A DNA stretch of 64,000 nucleotides from Capitella teleta (lineage: Eukaryota; Annelida; Polychaeta; Capitellidae), in NCBI GenBank assembly GCA_000328365.1, contig KB301402.1:30250-94249 (forward strand). The letters run 5' to 3'. A model generated the notes under the pieces. That model had not been told where the DNA came from, did not search any database, and was given only the letters and a program-made list of their open reading frames with translations. Position numbers and translations under genes: made by a program. Positions within the stretch are counted from its first letter, which is position 1; the number at the start of each line of letters is the position of its first letter. Below are positions 39,892-55,100 of this stretch, piece by piece.

Positions 39892-41262
39892 TTTTATAAC
39901 TACGTCGCGAAAAAGATTCTGGAGCTTCGCTAAGATCAGAGAAGGTTTCAAGAATGGACACTCAGCGATTTCGCGTTATAACGCGACGGCAGCGCCACCC
40001 GACGGCGATGAAGATGAGATTTAACTGAGCGTCTGCTTCCAATGTTATTGTCATGGCGAAACGACCGACAGCAGGACACTCTTGCGGAGCAATAAACTGT
40101 AAAAATAATTAGAGAAACTGTCCAGGATTGTAATTTTTTTCATTCCCAAATGATTGCGAATGGTTTGTGATACTAGTATTTTACATGAGTTGCCACTTTG
40201 CGAAACCCATTAATTTATTAGTTTTTCCTGGTGACATGTATGTCACTCGGATTTGAACATGGCAGAAAGCGTCGTTGTCACCTGCTTACCATGAAGTTAA
40301 ACATTTGCATTGCCTTTTGCTAATTATTCCGAGTCATTTTCGCTTTTAACTTCTTTAACATCACATTGAATGTTCAATTTGCTAAGCAGTAGCTGTTCTC
40401 GTGTTATAGTGAGGTTAAAAATCGGGGGAAATGCAAGACGCTTTCCGGGTGTCAAATGTGACTCAACAGCTGATGTTAGAAGACGGAGGAGTAAATCATT
40501 TGCTTGACTCGCCCATCGAGTCAGCGATGTTGATTTGCGCTAAACTATGTCCTGATTGTGAAATGAAATTATCTGGTCAATATACGACGAAAACCAACTC
40601 TTCTAATGTCTTTCTGGGATTCAAGCAATATGCCGGCTTGCAGGAGAGGGTTGTGTATTTCATCCCAATCCCTGTTTTCTCGCATACAAAATACATATAA
40701 TGAAATGTCAAACACAGTTAAACAAATGTTATGTAGTAGTGATCTAAAGAAAAAAAATGTTCATTGTCACAAAAGCTAAGCTTCCTTTCAAATCGTGTAC
40801 CTCGAGTGAATCCCTCGATCTCGTATTACATTTGACATATTCAATTACCCCAATTGCGCAGATCTTCAAATGGGGAGATGACTTTCATTCAAGGGAAGCA
40901 AAAAAGAAAATACTGTACATGAAATCACTGCATGATCGGAAAAAAAAAATCATACTTATACTTATTTTTTATTTCTTTATTTTATTTTTTATTTTTTTAC
41001 TGAAACATGTATTATAATGATATGATAATGATTATATTAATGATTGATATTATATTGTATGATGATTATACTGATTTTATAATTGTTGTACACGTAAAAC
41101 GTTGTTTTATTGAATGACATAATTATAATGTCGTATATTGCCTGTATGGTGTGAGAACGAATCATAAACCTTGTGAATTTGAATTGAATGCCACTCGCAT
41201 TTTCTACTCAACTAAAAGTGCGCATCATCGCCAAATCGACTCTCAGATTGCAGGCCAGTGCG

Positions 41263-41320
41263 CATTGTCTAACGAGCAGACGACGCCAGGTCGAAGCGGC
41301 CAACTGAGTGTTACACAATG
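41263..41320. mobile_element. mini-TIR element copy 3 (58 bp)
   Basis: Begins CATTGTCTAAC and ends GTTACACAATG. Flanks GGCCAGTGCG (41253-41262) and GGCCCGTGCG (41321-41330) form a 10-bp direct repeat with one mismatch. Core CGAGCAGACGACGCC is shared with copy 1. Confidence 0.8.
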
Positions 41321-41624
41321 GGCCCGTGCGGTGGTCATTCATTAGGGGGGGGTCGTAATCAGAGAAGGTGAAACTAGAACAAGCAAGTGCCGGAGGCACT
41401 TGGTAACTAGGGGGGGGGGGGTCCAGGGGCATGCTCCCTCGGAACTTTTTCGCTATAGAGGTTGCAAATCTATGCAATTTGAAGCTATCCAGAGACAATT
41501 TTTGCAGCTATGCTGAGCTTTTTAAATGGTGGGTGAAAAAGCTAAAGTTAGTATCCACGACAACCTTCATCAACAGGTAGACAAACTTTTATTCATCAGT
41601 TCACAAATCATTCTCACTCAGACA

Positions 41625-41853
41625 NNNNNNNNNNNNNNNNNNNNNNNNNNNNNNNNNNNNNNNNNNNNNNNNNNNNNNNNNNNNNNNNNNNNNNNNNNNN
41701 NNNNNNNNNNNNNNNNNNNNNNNNNNNNNNNNNNNNNNNNNNNNNNNNNNNNNNNNNNNNNNNNNNNNNNNNNNNNNNNNNNNNNNNNNNNNNNNNNNNN
41801 NNNNNNNNNNNNNNNNNNNNNNNNNNNNNNNNNNNNNNNNNNNNNNNNNNNNN
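41625..41853. other. assembly gap (run of N)
   Basis: Unknown bases. G-runs lie on the left (about 41345-41352 and 41409-41420) and G and C runs on the right (about 41861-41912), so difficult homopolymer-rich repeat sequence probably caused the gap. Confidence 0.95.
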
Positions 41854-42178
41854 GGCCCCCAGGGGGGAGTTGGGGGGGTTTTTTTGGAACCCCTGGAACC
41901 CCCCCCCCCCCCACCGCTGTATTCGTCTTGCTGTCGTCTTGCTGAAGAGGTAGGCGAAAAAAAAAAAAAAATACGCTTCCAGGTTATTTGTAACAGGAGT
42001 TTTAAAAATAGCGCATAACTGTGAAAAACGCCATTGACGGCGTGTTAACTGCTCTGCGCTCAGCGATCTGACCTTCGTCGCCGCTTGGGGCGCTGCTTCG
42101 CCGTGCTACTAAGTAACCATTGCGTGAATAGGGAGCTTCCAATCTTAGCGAAGCTCCAGAATCTTTGGTCGCTACAAG

Positions 42179-42244
42179 CAATGTCAAACGAGCAGACGAC
42201 GGCAAAACCATCCGGGCCTGAAACTTACTGTCACTTACACATTG
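42179..42244. mobile_element. mini-TIR element copy 4 (66 bp)
   Basis: Begins CAATGTCAAACGAGCAGACG and ends CACTTACACATTG; the ends pair as CAATGT / ACATTG. Flanks are CGCTACAAG (42170-42178) and CGCGTACAAG (42245-42254), a direct repeat with one inserted base. This is the most diverged copy. Confidence 0.65.
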
Positions 42245-42369
42245 CGCGTACAAGCTTAGATGAAAACTAAATCCTTTTTTTTCCCAACATTCAAAAAATA
42301 AATCTGATCCCTTATCTCTCATCTTTACTTTCACATCCCTCATACCATTGTGATAATCTTATCCAGACT

Positions 42370-42707
<338 letters not shown>

Positions 42708-44218
42708 GTGTCTCAGCCTATTGCATTTTTATTTCATGAATTATGCTTGTATAACGATGTTGAATAAACGTTATAAAAAATCGATTTGATATATAGTTTA
42801 TTATAACGAACAGGCTTCTTATATATTTATTGGATGGTTCGAGCAATGAATGCGGCAAGAGTCATCGAGGTGATCACGATGGAATGAAATGAGATGAGCA
42901 TCAATACAGTACAACATATACTAAAATAATAAACTGATAAAAATCAATATAATTAATAGTCCTCGTAATTATGATTTTAGTCAATTATAGCTTTAATTAT
43001 TCATTCCGCTATTGCTTGATTATCACTGTTATTACATGTTTTTTAGATATTGGGGAATTCCCAATCTGTGCATACATTAGGGATTCCCCCATACTAATTA
43101 TGCACAAGATAGTTTTAGGCTAAGTGTTTCCCGCCGTACGCACCACATAACTACATAAGTATCTGCATATACCGTTTGCTCTTACTCATACTACTTGTAA
43201 CTGGTGGAAATGCAATCAAATGTTTTTTTCTTTACCCACCACAGTATTAAGCAAGATCCTTTTATCACAGATCATATGAGCTTCACACTATCGCAAGTAT
43301 TATCAAATTACATGTGTTGCCTTAGCCATCCCTAAGTTCCTGCTGATATACTTGACGAGTACACCCATCATTAACTATTAATCAGTGTACTAACTGTCTA
43401 TAATTATTTCCCTCCGCGAAGGTAAAAATTGAAGTTTTCAGTTGAGAAAAAAAATCTAAACAAAGAAAGAATGGTTGAAGATCAAATTTTAATTTCCTCG
43501 AAATATGAACCATTTGCAAATGAACAAAATAATGAATGATATGGCATCCCTCAAAGAACACATTTTCAGTTTGCAAACAAAGACAACATCTCTCTCAGAG
43601 ATTGGAGAAACAAAACATAAAGTAAAAAAAGGGAAGAATAGCTGCGATGAAAAAATAATTCATTTTAAATAAAAATTGGCAGGACATCAAGAAACTTTGC
43701 TAAGGTGGTTAACAAAAAGAAAAGAGATAGCATGAGACCTTTATGCGTAGCAAAACAGAATATCGTGAAACATTTTTTAGGGTTATTTAACGAACTAATG
43801 ACTGACACAGTGTTGCCCATGGGGCTAAAAGGTACAATAAATTTAATTATTTTCTGCACCATTCTCTCGATAAATGCATCAACTACACACAACATTCACA
43901 CGTTTAAAGAAAAAGCTATGTTTTAGCTCTTCTGAATAATTTGAACACGAAAATAAAATATATAGCTCTCTTGGCGAGATTTTTGGAATGATAGGGGGGG
44001 GGGGAAGAGAAAAATAATAATGAAGAACTGTTTGGCTGTAGAAAATAAACAGTGCATTCTCACATCATAGAGAAAAAAAAAAAACATTCATAAAGAAAGA
44101 AACAGATGAAAACAAAAACTGCATAGAATATTAATAATAATATTAATAATAATAATAATTATCATGGGGCCTTGAGATGTCAAACGGATGATATGCGGAG
44201 AGTAGATGTTACAAGCCA
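42708..44218. other. AT-rich region downstream of the DOK7-like gene
   Basis: No exon seen. Contains low-complexity A/T tracts and a G-run near 43995. The proximal part should hold the 3' UTR of the DOK7-like gene; I could not place its poly(A) signal with confidence. Confidence 0.4.
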
Positions 44219-47200
44219 TCATCGATCCTTAGAGGTCAAACTCATATGCCGGCTGAGAAAGGCTTTCTTCTCAGCCGACGGAGCCAGCCTGCTGGCTGAG
44301 GCTGGCCGATCATTCAGCCGGTGTGACTCTTTGCGCAGGAGGCTGTCTTCACGCAGTCTGGCGTGTTCCCTGCCAACGCGCGAGGCAGCCGCAGTTGCCT
44401 CCATGTCAATGATGGCGTATTCGGTGGGAACCGTTTCCCTGCGCACCCTTTGGCAATGTTTACCGTTGACATCAGAAAGGTCAATTTCTGCGTAGTTCAA
44501 CTGCGATTCACTGACACGTGACAGGGTTCGTGGGGAGTCGGGAGGCGTGGCCTCAACAATCACCAGGGATTCGTTGCGGGAGAACGAAAGGTTCATGTAG
44601 TGGTGTTCCCGGAACGAGCTCTGCCTGGAACAGAGGCTTGGAGGGTACTTGGGGGAGTCCTCTCCACTGCTCCACGCGCTCGAGAAGCTTTTGCGCTCGG
44701 ACAGACTGACTGCATCAAAGGAGAAACTGGTGCTGGCCAAGGACGGCGATTGCGTGGTGGAAGTGAGCAGTACGCCCGCACTCAACGGCACGTTCAGTTC
44801 TTCGGTTAGTTTTCGTCGGTCGACACGCTGGTACTCTTTTCCAGAGCGCGGTCGAAGGGTGGTCAGAGCGGGGCTGGTCTTGAGGTCCTCGGCGACCTGG
44901 GTGCCAGTGGTTTCAGCGCTGCCACAGGACGATAAACTGGCCTCTGATTGGTTGGTACTGCGGTGGCCCTTGGTGAGGCTGCCGGGAAGAGCGGTGGAGC
45001 AGGGAGAGGTGGGTTGCGTGGAAGAACCACGGCTGCCTGCAAAAGAAAATTACAATTCAGTTTATACAAAGATCAGGAGGACATTACGGACGAACCGTTT
45101 TCAGTGAAGAAGTCGCTCTCCTCTTGGTCCACAATCACGGGGATGCCGTGACCATCAACCGGAACCTTGGTGCGGCTGCCTGCAGGGTGGGGAATGTTCA
45201 CAGTGAGGCTGGGTTTTCCCCTCCGCTGGGGAATGGCGCCAGCGGGAGGAACCACGGAGGAGAGCAGGGGTCCTTTGGGATCACAGAAAACATCATCAGA
45301 GAGGTTGGATTCCTGTCGAGAAACGCTCGCTCCCTGGGGAAGTTTAGCACGGTAGGTCTTTTCAGGGAGGGCCGGAGCCTGGCTCATAGCCCACTCCAGG
45401 TCTTGCACATTTGGGTCAGTGTTGACGTATTGCGCTTTGGCAGTGAGAGGGGTTGGGGTGGGAGTGCTGTCATTGCTGCCAGGGCTTGAAATGTTCACGG
45501 CGGGAATGCTTTGCGCTGGAGGCATCACAGAATTCAAGTGCATAAGTTGCGATGGTTTTTTAGGGGTTGGGGTGCTGGATTGACTAGAGCGAGGGGGAGG
45601 GGGCGGTGGTTCTGTTGGGGGGTTACTGAGCATGCTCAGGAGGGCACTGCGGTCCACGTAGATGTCGGTGTCCCTGCGCCTGGGGTCAAACACCTTGCGC
45701 TGACCGCCGCAGGGGGCCGGGGGGGCTTCAGGTAAATTGTCGATGGAGTTGTGGCGCAGCAGAGGGGGGTCCGGGGGAGGCAGCTCCACCGCCTTGCTCT
45801 TCTTCTCTTTGCTCTGGGAGCTGCGCCGGATGAAGCGAGAGAGCAGGCTGCGACTGGGGGTCTTGCCGTTGCTGGAGCCGGAACTGGAGCTGCTGGATGT
45901 GGAGGGCGCTTTCTCCTCCTCTGAGCTGGCCCCCCGGTCAAGGCTCTGCTGATGCTTCAAAATGGGCGTGGCGCTTGACCGGCTGACTGGACGCCTGGAC
46001 AAGTGGTGCTGGTGTGCTATCAGGTTGTCAAAAGGTTTGATGGGTTTACGAGCGGGTTGCTGTGGATGCAAGAGGGCGCTGCTGGAGTGCACAGAGCGCA
46101 ACTGCTGGCCTGCGCTGCTCTTCTTAGTGCTGCCCATTCGCAGGTAGCCCTGGTTTGCTTCGCTCTCTTCTGGTTGGTCGTCCAGCTCATTGTCCCAACT
46201 GCGCGTGTGCTTCAGTTTGGGACGACTGTGCGTTTGTGGGGACATGCTCATGGAACGACCAAAAGTGCGCAAAGCGGAAGATTTGGACGCCATGTGCATG
46301 TACCCTGGTTGAGGGTCACTGGGGTCATCATCCAGACTGTCTGTGGAGCGAGACACGCGAGGGGAGGAAGAGGGCTTACTGCACTGGGCATAGTCAGCCA
46401 GGGAGGCCCCTCGACTGTTGTTCAGTTCTACAGCACAGAACACAGGTTCATTCTCTGAGGATTTTAACGACCCCATGTGCAAGTAATCCGTTGAGGCACT
46501 ATTCACAGACGGTGAGGCAGGGGAAGCCAACAGCTGAGCGTACATCGTGTCTGAGGACTCCAGCACATTCTCCAAACTGCGCCCCCTGGGCCTAGGGGTG
46601 TCTCCGCCGTTCACACGACTGTCCACCGCCAGGCGCACATACGTGCCGGCCAGTTCTGCCTCAGACGGGGGTGGGGGCCTGGATTCCAGCGTGGCTTTGT
46701 TGCGTTTCAGGGAACCGTGAATGGCTCTGTTCTGCTGCGCTGTGGGGCTGACGTTCATGTAGTTGGGCTGTGCTTTCTTTGGCACCACGGCCGGTTTCGG
46801 GGCATCCACTAGAACCATTTCGCCTGCAATGACCACAGGAGCGGAGGCAGAAAAAGCATCAGCTGACCAGTAGAGGTAGTCACCCGCGTCCAGGGGGTCA
46901 ATGACCCTGAGACCGGCTGACTGGTTTCGATGTGGCATTCTGGGTGAGGTTCTTTGGTTGACGGAGGCAGAGGAGCCGCCGGCAAGGGAGTACGTGTGCA
47001 GCACGCAGTCGGGGTAATGGCCAGCCGCTGCCTCCTCCTCAGCGCTTGACTTAACACAATACGGATCGCACTTGCGCAGTTTTGGACTCAACACGTCAGT
47101 CTGCACGGTGGTCGTGTAGAAATCAAACGAGCCCTTCTGAGGTTTCGCTTTCACCTGCGTGGCGGCAGCACCGTGCGGCTGGGGGTAGGACGTGCGACGT

Positions 47201-50200
47201 ATTCTGCGCTTGGAGAGTTTGGCGACGCGAGGGCACTGAGCGTCCTCCTGCGAGTAGTCAATGTCACCGCAGCTGAAGCGGCGTGGCTCACACGAGGCAC
47301 CGCCCACAAGCGACTGCTTCTCCTCTAAGCTCTGAACTTTCACGATGCGTCTCGGAGGCACGTTGTAGATGTCACAGAAATGTTCCCTACGCACATCGTC
47401 AATACTGACCAACTTCTGCTTGCGGCTGGAGTCGCTGCTGTGGCCGTTGGTGGCACCAGAAGCAGCCGCGGCGGCTGTGCACAGGAGATCCTCACTCACA
47501 CTGAGGTCGTTCACCTCCTCAGACTCCTCTTCTTCCTCCGCCACAAAATCAAGATCGGTGTAGATGAGCTGGGTGCTGAGATATTCACGAATCAAAGGCG
47601 TCTCACTCGAAGGACCAGACGAACAACTTGAGTGATCCAAACATGATCCTAAAGAAATCACAAAATTAACACGCAACCAAATTCATAATTTAATAAATTT
47701 ACGTTTAGTTGAGGGAGTGTGTTTGGGTTTGGGGACCTTGCCGTCCGCTGCGTCCTGAAGGAGCTTCGTGATTTCCTCTCCCTGTGAACTCTGCAAAGCA
47801 TACACACCTGAAGAGAAAAATAAATAAAAATAAATTTTTTTTTCTTTTTCTTTTCAACATACCCTGTTGACCATCAAATCCGACTTCGAAACAGAAATTT
47901 CCTTCGATCAAACCGAATCGCCGGAGATCCTGAACATCCCACGAGGCCAAGATGCGGGGAGGGAGGGAGGAGTCGGAGGTTATGCACAGCGATTGTCCAT
48001 GCACGTACAGCTTGCATGGGCCCAGGGGCACGCAGCTCAGTGGGGGAACTTTGAGCAATCGAATGTGGAATTGGCGCTCTGAAAAATATGATAAATAATG
48101 TAGCTGAAAGCACAGGTGCCAAGATGAAACTTAACAACCCTCACATGCACACTGCGTATCGCTTTCACTCAATAGAAACCAAAAAAATAAATCGATCTCC
48201 AGGGGTTTTAAATTCAGGCGGGATCAACCCCCGAAAAATTGAGTTGTTGCTTTAGGCAATCATAACGCACTACTCACCGACGCCAAGATGTGCGCGAATG
48301 GTAACTTCCCAAGCGACGAGTTCTTCGCGGGTTTCAGCGGCAAGCAGCAACGGAGCCGTCTGGCAAATCAAGACCATCACATGCCGCTCCTTCTCTAGCA
48401 CCAAATCAGAGTCAATTCCGAAGAATTTCTCCAACGATATCGTCTGCTTTTCGCTCTGTCGCCGGTGGTAGTCCGTGAGGTCTTTGTACAGTGAGATGTG
48501 CAGTCGATCTGAAATGAAACGCTCACTCGTCAGAATTTACCAATTTCGTAGAAAGAAAAAAAAACCCCACAAACAACATACATATGCGCACGAGAATGGA
48601 AACGACAAAATAATACAATAGACCGATCACGTGGGATGAACAAGAAAGAAAAATAGTATGATCAACACTGAAATGATTTTCGTGGCCTGTATCGAGAGTT
48701 GTGCCTAAAAATACGCTCGACAATGGCGTGAAAATAAACGGCGAATTCCACAAGCAACTGGCACATGTCTATCAGAAAGCAATACATCGCCACCTTCGGG
48801 AGGGGGGTGGGGGAAAAGCAGATCCAAACTAGGGCGCAACACTGGCGTGAGTCAGCAATTTACTCAGCATGTGATTCATACGCAACGAGGTCGTTTCTGG
48901 TTTTGTACCTCACGCTAATGTGACTGCATCGTAATTATACTCTCCACAATGTCAACCAACTTAACCCAGTGAGTACACTAAGGTGTCAGGGCGATCGCTC
49001 AACTTACATTATCCTTAAATGATATAAGATCAGGTTACTTGTACTCAATGACACATTAGAACTCAAATTGATAAAATTGTCAGTTGTTGGCAATCGGCAA
49101 GTTTGTCTTCTCCCAGGTTCTCCGACTACATGTTAGCTGACCTGGAAGTTTGATGCGGTTAATTTGATTCAATCGTAAACCAGTATCCCACTGCACTTAC
49201 AGGTACGGGTAGTTCAGGAAACATGCATGGAACTTTGGATGCATGACTTGGGTTACTTCTATGATAACCAGGGCTCCCGCCAGTTGAATGGGATTTCTGA
49301 GGGGTGGGTGCCTTGTAGGTTAGGGGCTAAGGGCCCCTGTATCTCAGAGACAACCATAGAGATATTCTCAGAGATAATCCAGTAAAAGGCAAAGAATATC
49401 TGCAGAGTAACTTTTGATATCGGGTCAGGTAGGGAAGATAGGGAGGGGCTCAGATCCCCATAAACGACCCCAAATCCGGGTTAACAATATCCGGAGATCC
49501 GACCATTGCTGCAAAATAATGCTCACCCATACCTCACTATGGTCACCGCTGACTTCTTGAAGTAGGAAAATGAACTCATGGCATTGTCATGGTTGGCGCA
49601 TACCCCAATTTGTCAACAAACTAACATTTATGGGATAAACTAAAGACAGCAAAGAGCTGGTTCAAGGCTGTTGCAACATCCCACGGGGCAGGGTTTAGGG
49701 TCTCATCGAGAAATTTGGCCCAAATATCCTTTGATGTGCTATTGGCGTGTGAGTCAGAGGACAGGAATATCTGACCATGAAAATCGAACACTTTTATTTC
49801 GACCCCTTGTCGATTGTTTCTCCAATTAAATCAGATAAATTCAATTTGTTTTCTTTGAAATTTCAGGAATACCTGTGTAAGTGGTTAAACTTATACAAAC
49901 GAGAATTCGTGTCTATGCAATGCAAACCCAGAATGTGGCGTTGGCATAATCAAAGAATTGAGTTTCTTTTGGCAACACTTCCGGCGGCAGAGAGTTCCGA
50001 ATTACCGAAAAGGTCAACGAAAGGTTCACGGGGCTAAATCGGGGTCACGTTATATGACCTTATTAGACTGGCCTCAATGTGTGGGTCTGCTGGTTGGTTG
50101 AGATTGAGTCAGATTACGAAATGGATATTAACAAGAACATTTAATATGATTGATAAAATAGAGGTCAAAAGCAATGATACATTCACACGGAAATGTCACG

Positions 50201-50795
50201 CCTACAATTATTTCACTGGTGGAAATGTCACGTCCTGATTCAAATGCAAGCGTGGCTGTGGCGTAGAATTGCCGTCTCTCTCTCTCTAATCACTGTAACA
50301 TGAAACATACAATAAATCTGGAGATAATATCATTATATCACAAAAGAGCTAATATGGTGTATCCACCGATTGTGAAAAGTTGTCATTCTTATACCATCAT
50401 GGACTCAGTGAAGGTGAGGGGAGGAAGGCGGGGATCTGATGATCTGCATATTGACACGAAGTATAAACAAAACACCGATAATGAATTAATCATGAAAAAA
50501 AAAAAATTAAACAAAAAACAATAAAATAAAATCTTTTTTTTTTTTTTTAAGGAAAGAAGGTTCCAGCTGGATTTATTTATTATTATTTATTATCATTTAT
50601 TATTATTATTATACCAATTTATTAATTTATCATTATGTTTTCTTTTTCCCGTGCGGCGAAACCAAACTGCATTTAATCAGACCACCGGCGGCGCGTAAGA
50701 ATTTAACGTCCGAGATACAATAGTGGGCACATTTTTCACATTTAATAAGGTTATGACTTACGAGTCAATTCATATCGATACTTCGTCTCAAAAAA

Positions 50796-50829
<34 letters not shown>

Positions 50830-52122
50830 CTATTTCTAAAAATTATGTATCCATCTGGTTTTTCGGTTTCTTTATTGACAACCACGAAGTTTTCAAGAGC
50901 AGTGCCCTATGACTCCTATCAGGTACCGGTATCTGAATTCCCCCAGCCCCCTCCCCCGTGAGTAGGGCGAGTTACTTGTTCGATTACCGGTAGTTATAAT
51001 AAAATTATAATAATATTATAATAAAATTATAATAAAATTATAAAGAGACCCATGTAAGCTAAGGTTGAAATACGGAGCACTGAACTCACCCGCACAATTG
51101 AGAAATCCCAAATGAACAATGAACTGAACACTCACGGACTGAATACAACATGCAGGGAGGACGAGAAACGATGAAATGCTAAAGTTGGCCTGTGCGTATG
51201 CTAGCATGAAACAGGCACGTGGGTTGGCTTGTTTACAACTTGAGCACGCACAAAAATGTGCGTGACTAGTTGCGGAGTCAATTTCAAGTTTCAACGCACG
51301 TCCAGCTTATCACACAAATAACATTCAAAGATACGGAAGCGATTTTTTTTTTTTACCACACAAAGCGATCATCCAAGATTGGCGCCGGAAAAGGCCGGAA
51401 AATGTAGTTAAGTGCTCTGATAATGACTCGAAGGGCGCGAGTGCGCGTCTAGGGCTGATACAGAAATACTCCACAACTTCGGCGGAAACAGCTCAAACCG
51501 TTGACCATGCAATGCTTGTAATCTCCATCTGATAACTTAATGCATTAATCACTCTGAGTATCATTGCAGTTATCATTTCCGCAAAGTATTTGGCATGTTG
51601 GTACATGTATTTAAAGGTATGATAGCAATGATAAGAGATTTAAAATTCAATTTTGTACAGCTTTTAATTCTGATTACAAAACACGTGAGTTAAAGGGAAG
51701 ATTTCGAGTATTACAAGGTATAATTACGGTATATTGTTTAATCCACGCAATCAGAATTGTTTCCTTGCCAACAATTCTAACTTCGAACACAACAAAAATA
51801 GAATCACCTAAAGCTTTCCAGCAACAGCCCTTGAAGAAGCACCCAATGGCAAATTATCACCTTCGATAATCGGTGACACGTGGCGATGTTGAGAGTGGAC
51901 TCGCGGTCTGTGGTCGGATGAGGGCTTCGAAATATCTCTTCTCGAATCCTCAGATTAAAACAGGATGTGAGTTAACAGCTGTTTTCATCGAGTCCAAGGC
52001 CGCATAACAACAAATGATTGCGACCATTTCCGGCCTCAGGCATGATTTCGCAACAGAGCGCGAATTTTGAACGATGAAATGGAAGAGATTTTTCGCAGAT
52101 GTTGCTTTGAGAATTTCTTCAG

Positions 52123-52154
<32 letters not shown>

Positions 52155-55100
52155 CAAAGAAACAGCACGTGTTTTCATTGTTGGTATCTTGTCAATTATT
52201 TTCGTTACAGATTTCAATTTTTTTTTTCTTATTCAATTGACTATAAGAAGAAAAAATATTAGTAAAAGGAAAAGATATTAGTAATAGGGGGAGGGGATGG
52301 GGAGCTAGGGTTCCGGAACGAATTTATCGCTAACAGGCGTCGACCACTCCCTTGCGTTTGGAAACATCATCACACCGGATGCGGTAATATCTGGTTACAT
52401 CCACTTATATAAAAGATACTTGATGTAGCATCGAATTACATGATTTTCACATTCATATTGATATAATTACCTAAAAAAAAGCATCAATTAAAAATAACAG
52501 CACGAACAAACCACAATGAATGTGGTTGAACGGATCTGCGCATTCAACTAATCGAATAACGGCTCCATAATAAAGTTGATTACTAGTACAAGGCATTGAA
52601 GGCACCCTTTATAACAATTCTGCCCATTTGTTCAATTATATTCAGCTAAGATGACAGCATGTTCATCATTATGTGCTAAATGACTATAAATCAATATGAA
52701 ATCCATGGCGACGTCATAAATAAAGGAATTGAACAATTTCATAATCATTCATTTTAACTTATTCATAATTCCGTAATGTGTCAATATAACTGTCTATGTA
52801 TTACTATGTATTACTAATTGCTGACACAGGGACACAACCATAAATACGGTGCGTTATGATGCATACCCTTGGGCGGTCTCATAACGCACCAGCGCATGGC
52901 AATCTAAAAATCATAACGCACTCATATTCAAGTGTTAAGTCCCATGCAGTGACATCGCTCCTGCACTTCTCAGAGAGTAATAATTCGCAAGATTATCACA
53001 ATAATGGAGAAGTTTACGTTGGAATGCAAGCAATGTCCTCCAGAATTCACAAGGTAGAGCAAAAAATTCCCACAAACATTCCTCAAAAATTTTTATTTTC
53101 CCAGACACTGGTGGGGAAAAAATAAAAATAGTGCAAATCGGGACCTCACTTCGTCGCTATCAACATGACAATAATAACAATATCCGAGTTCACTGACCCA
53201 AACAAGCGAGGTGATCAAGTGCAGACTGAAGTAGATTACGTCATCTTTCCAAATGCACGTAAGCATGATCGGAAAGAAGAGATTATCCAGGCCTCAGACA
53301 ATTGATTGAAATTCCGTCGAGGGTCAGAATACTTTTCTCGAGTCGAAATTCTTTTGCTATCTTTCTGTATTTATCTTTCCCTTTGTAAAAACGAAATTTA
53401 CAAAATTACCGGGCTTTGAAAGAAGGTACCGAAAAATAATAATAATAATAGCTTCGAAGTTTAAGAAAATAAAATACGATACCTACAAGTATATTGAGTG
53501 TTTTAACGAAAAACACTTTAAAGAAATCAATTTGCTCATTAAGTCAATAAGAAATATTTCAATTATTGATTTAATGGATTTATTAATTGAGCCAGGGGAT
53601 TACTTAGATTTACATTGTGGAATGCAGAACAGCAGGTAAATATTGAATTCTAAGCTTTTAGCACCAAAGAAGAACTGAAACCAAATGTCTACACCATTCA
53701 CGCAGTGTAAATAATTCCGCTGGTGTCTGAAAACTGAGGCACTCGAGAGAGACATACCCTCGTTTCTCAATGGGCTGTGATACTTTTCAGGTAATTATTT
53801 CAAGAGTTGATACTTGATTGTGAGTAATGACGTCATTGTTCCAGGGATGGGTAGCAGCAAGTGAAGTTACCACAAATCAATGCAATCCTCACCAATCCTT
53901 AATTGTAAATAAATTAACCAATGTTTAAGAATAACATGCACCAGTGGTCAACCAGTACACTGCCACTATAGATGGTTGATTTTTGTTGGGTGTGTTTCAA
54001 TTGTTGAGGAATGTAGATTATAGGCTCATAGCTATGTAATGTAGATTTTATTCTACATGAATTATTAAAAATTCACGTAGTACTATCGTTTATGATTATA
54101 AATTAATTAACTGATTATTAATAATTATCAACCAGCAATGTAATTGCTTATTTTCGATGGCTGCATAAATCAACTTAGGGAATTTGTCATTATTTTGTAC
54201 TAGGAAATTGATCACATGCTCAAAATACTATTACTGAATTCAAAGGAAATGCGTTATATTTTCAACTACCCTGGTATTATGGTTGCATATCTCTGTTATC
54301 ACTTGGAAACTAAGATACGCTCAATAAAAATAATACATTTCAAAAACCATAGATAGTCACAAGTGTCTCACGATCAGCAACATAAGAATACCAAAGAATT
54401 TAACATGAATGTTAAAACTGTTAATGCGTACAATCCAGGGAATATATCTTCGATATACGCCACTCTTGACAAGGGAAGGGCAAAGGCATAAATGCTCAAT
54501 AGAAAGCACACAGACAAGAAAACAAGAAAAATAAAATTGAAAAGCAAAGAAGAAAATATTTCATTATTTACATAAATTTAATCATTTTTCCTTTTTACAT
54601 TCTTCCTCTACTCACATTCTTAACTAGACAAGATCATAATCAAAACTTCACAAGAAAGTGTTTAAAACGTTTGACAGCAGAAAGAAAATATTTTGTATTT
54701 GTCTCCTAAACACTGATTGAATATTCAAGTTATTTTTATAATTGCTTCAACAACAATGTGCTGAGGAGGCCAGACTGAAAAATCGCTTTTTCTATTTATG
54801 CTGATGTGCCTGGATGACTCAAGTCCTGTGTTGTGTCTGGTTTGGTGAAGAAAATAGTAGAATTTACTCTAAGAGCAGCTCAAATATGACGACATATCAG
54901 TGAATTAGGACAAGCATTTTCTACACTTATTATCAAGTTTTTGCCCAATCAGATTTGGAAACGAATCAATTAGTCACTTGGGTACATGTTTGAACATGTT
55001 TCCCAGCAAAATACCGGTTGAGAGAAAAATTTCATTCATAACAAGAAACTCGAAGAAAGCAATATATTTCAAACCACAACTATGTTAAACACTCTGTACC

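Noticed and set aside
40431-40700. Plus-strand frame of 89 codons with a CPDC motif
   Set aside because: No family recognised, no splice context, and composition like the surrounding spacer.
44649-46595. Several plus-strand frames over the DOK7-like exons
   Set aside because: They are shadows of the minus-strand coding exons.
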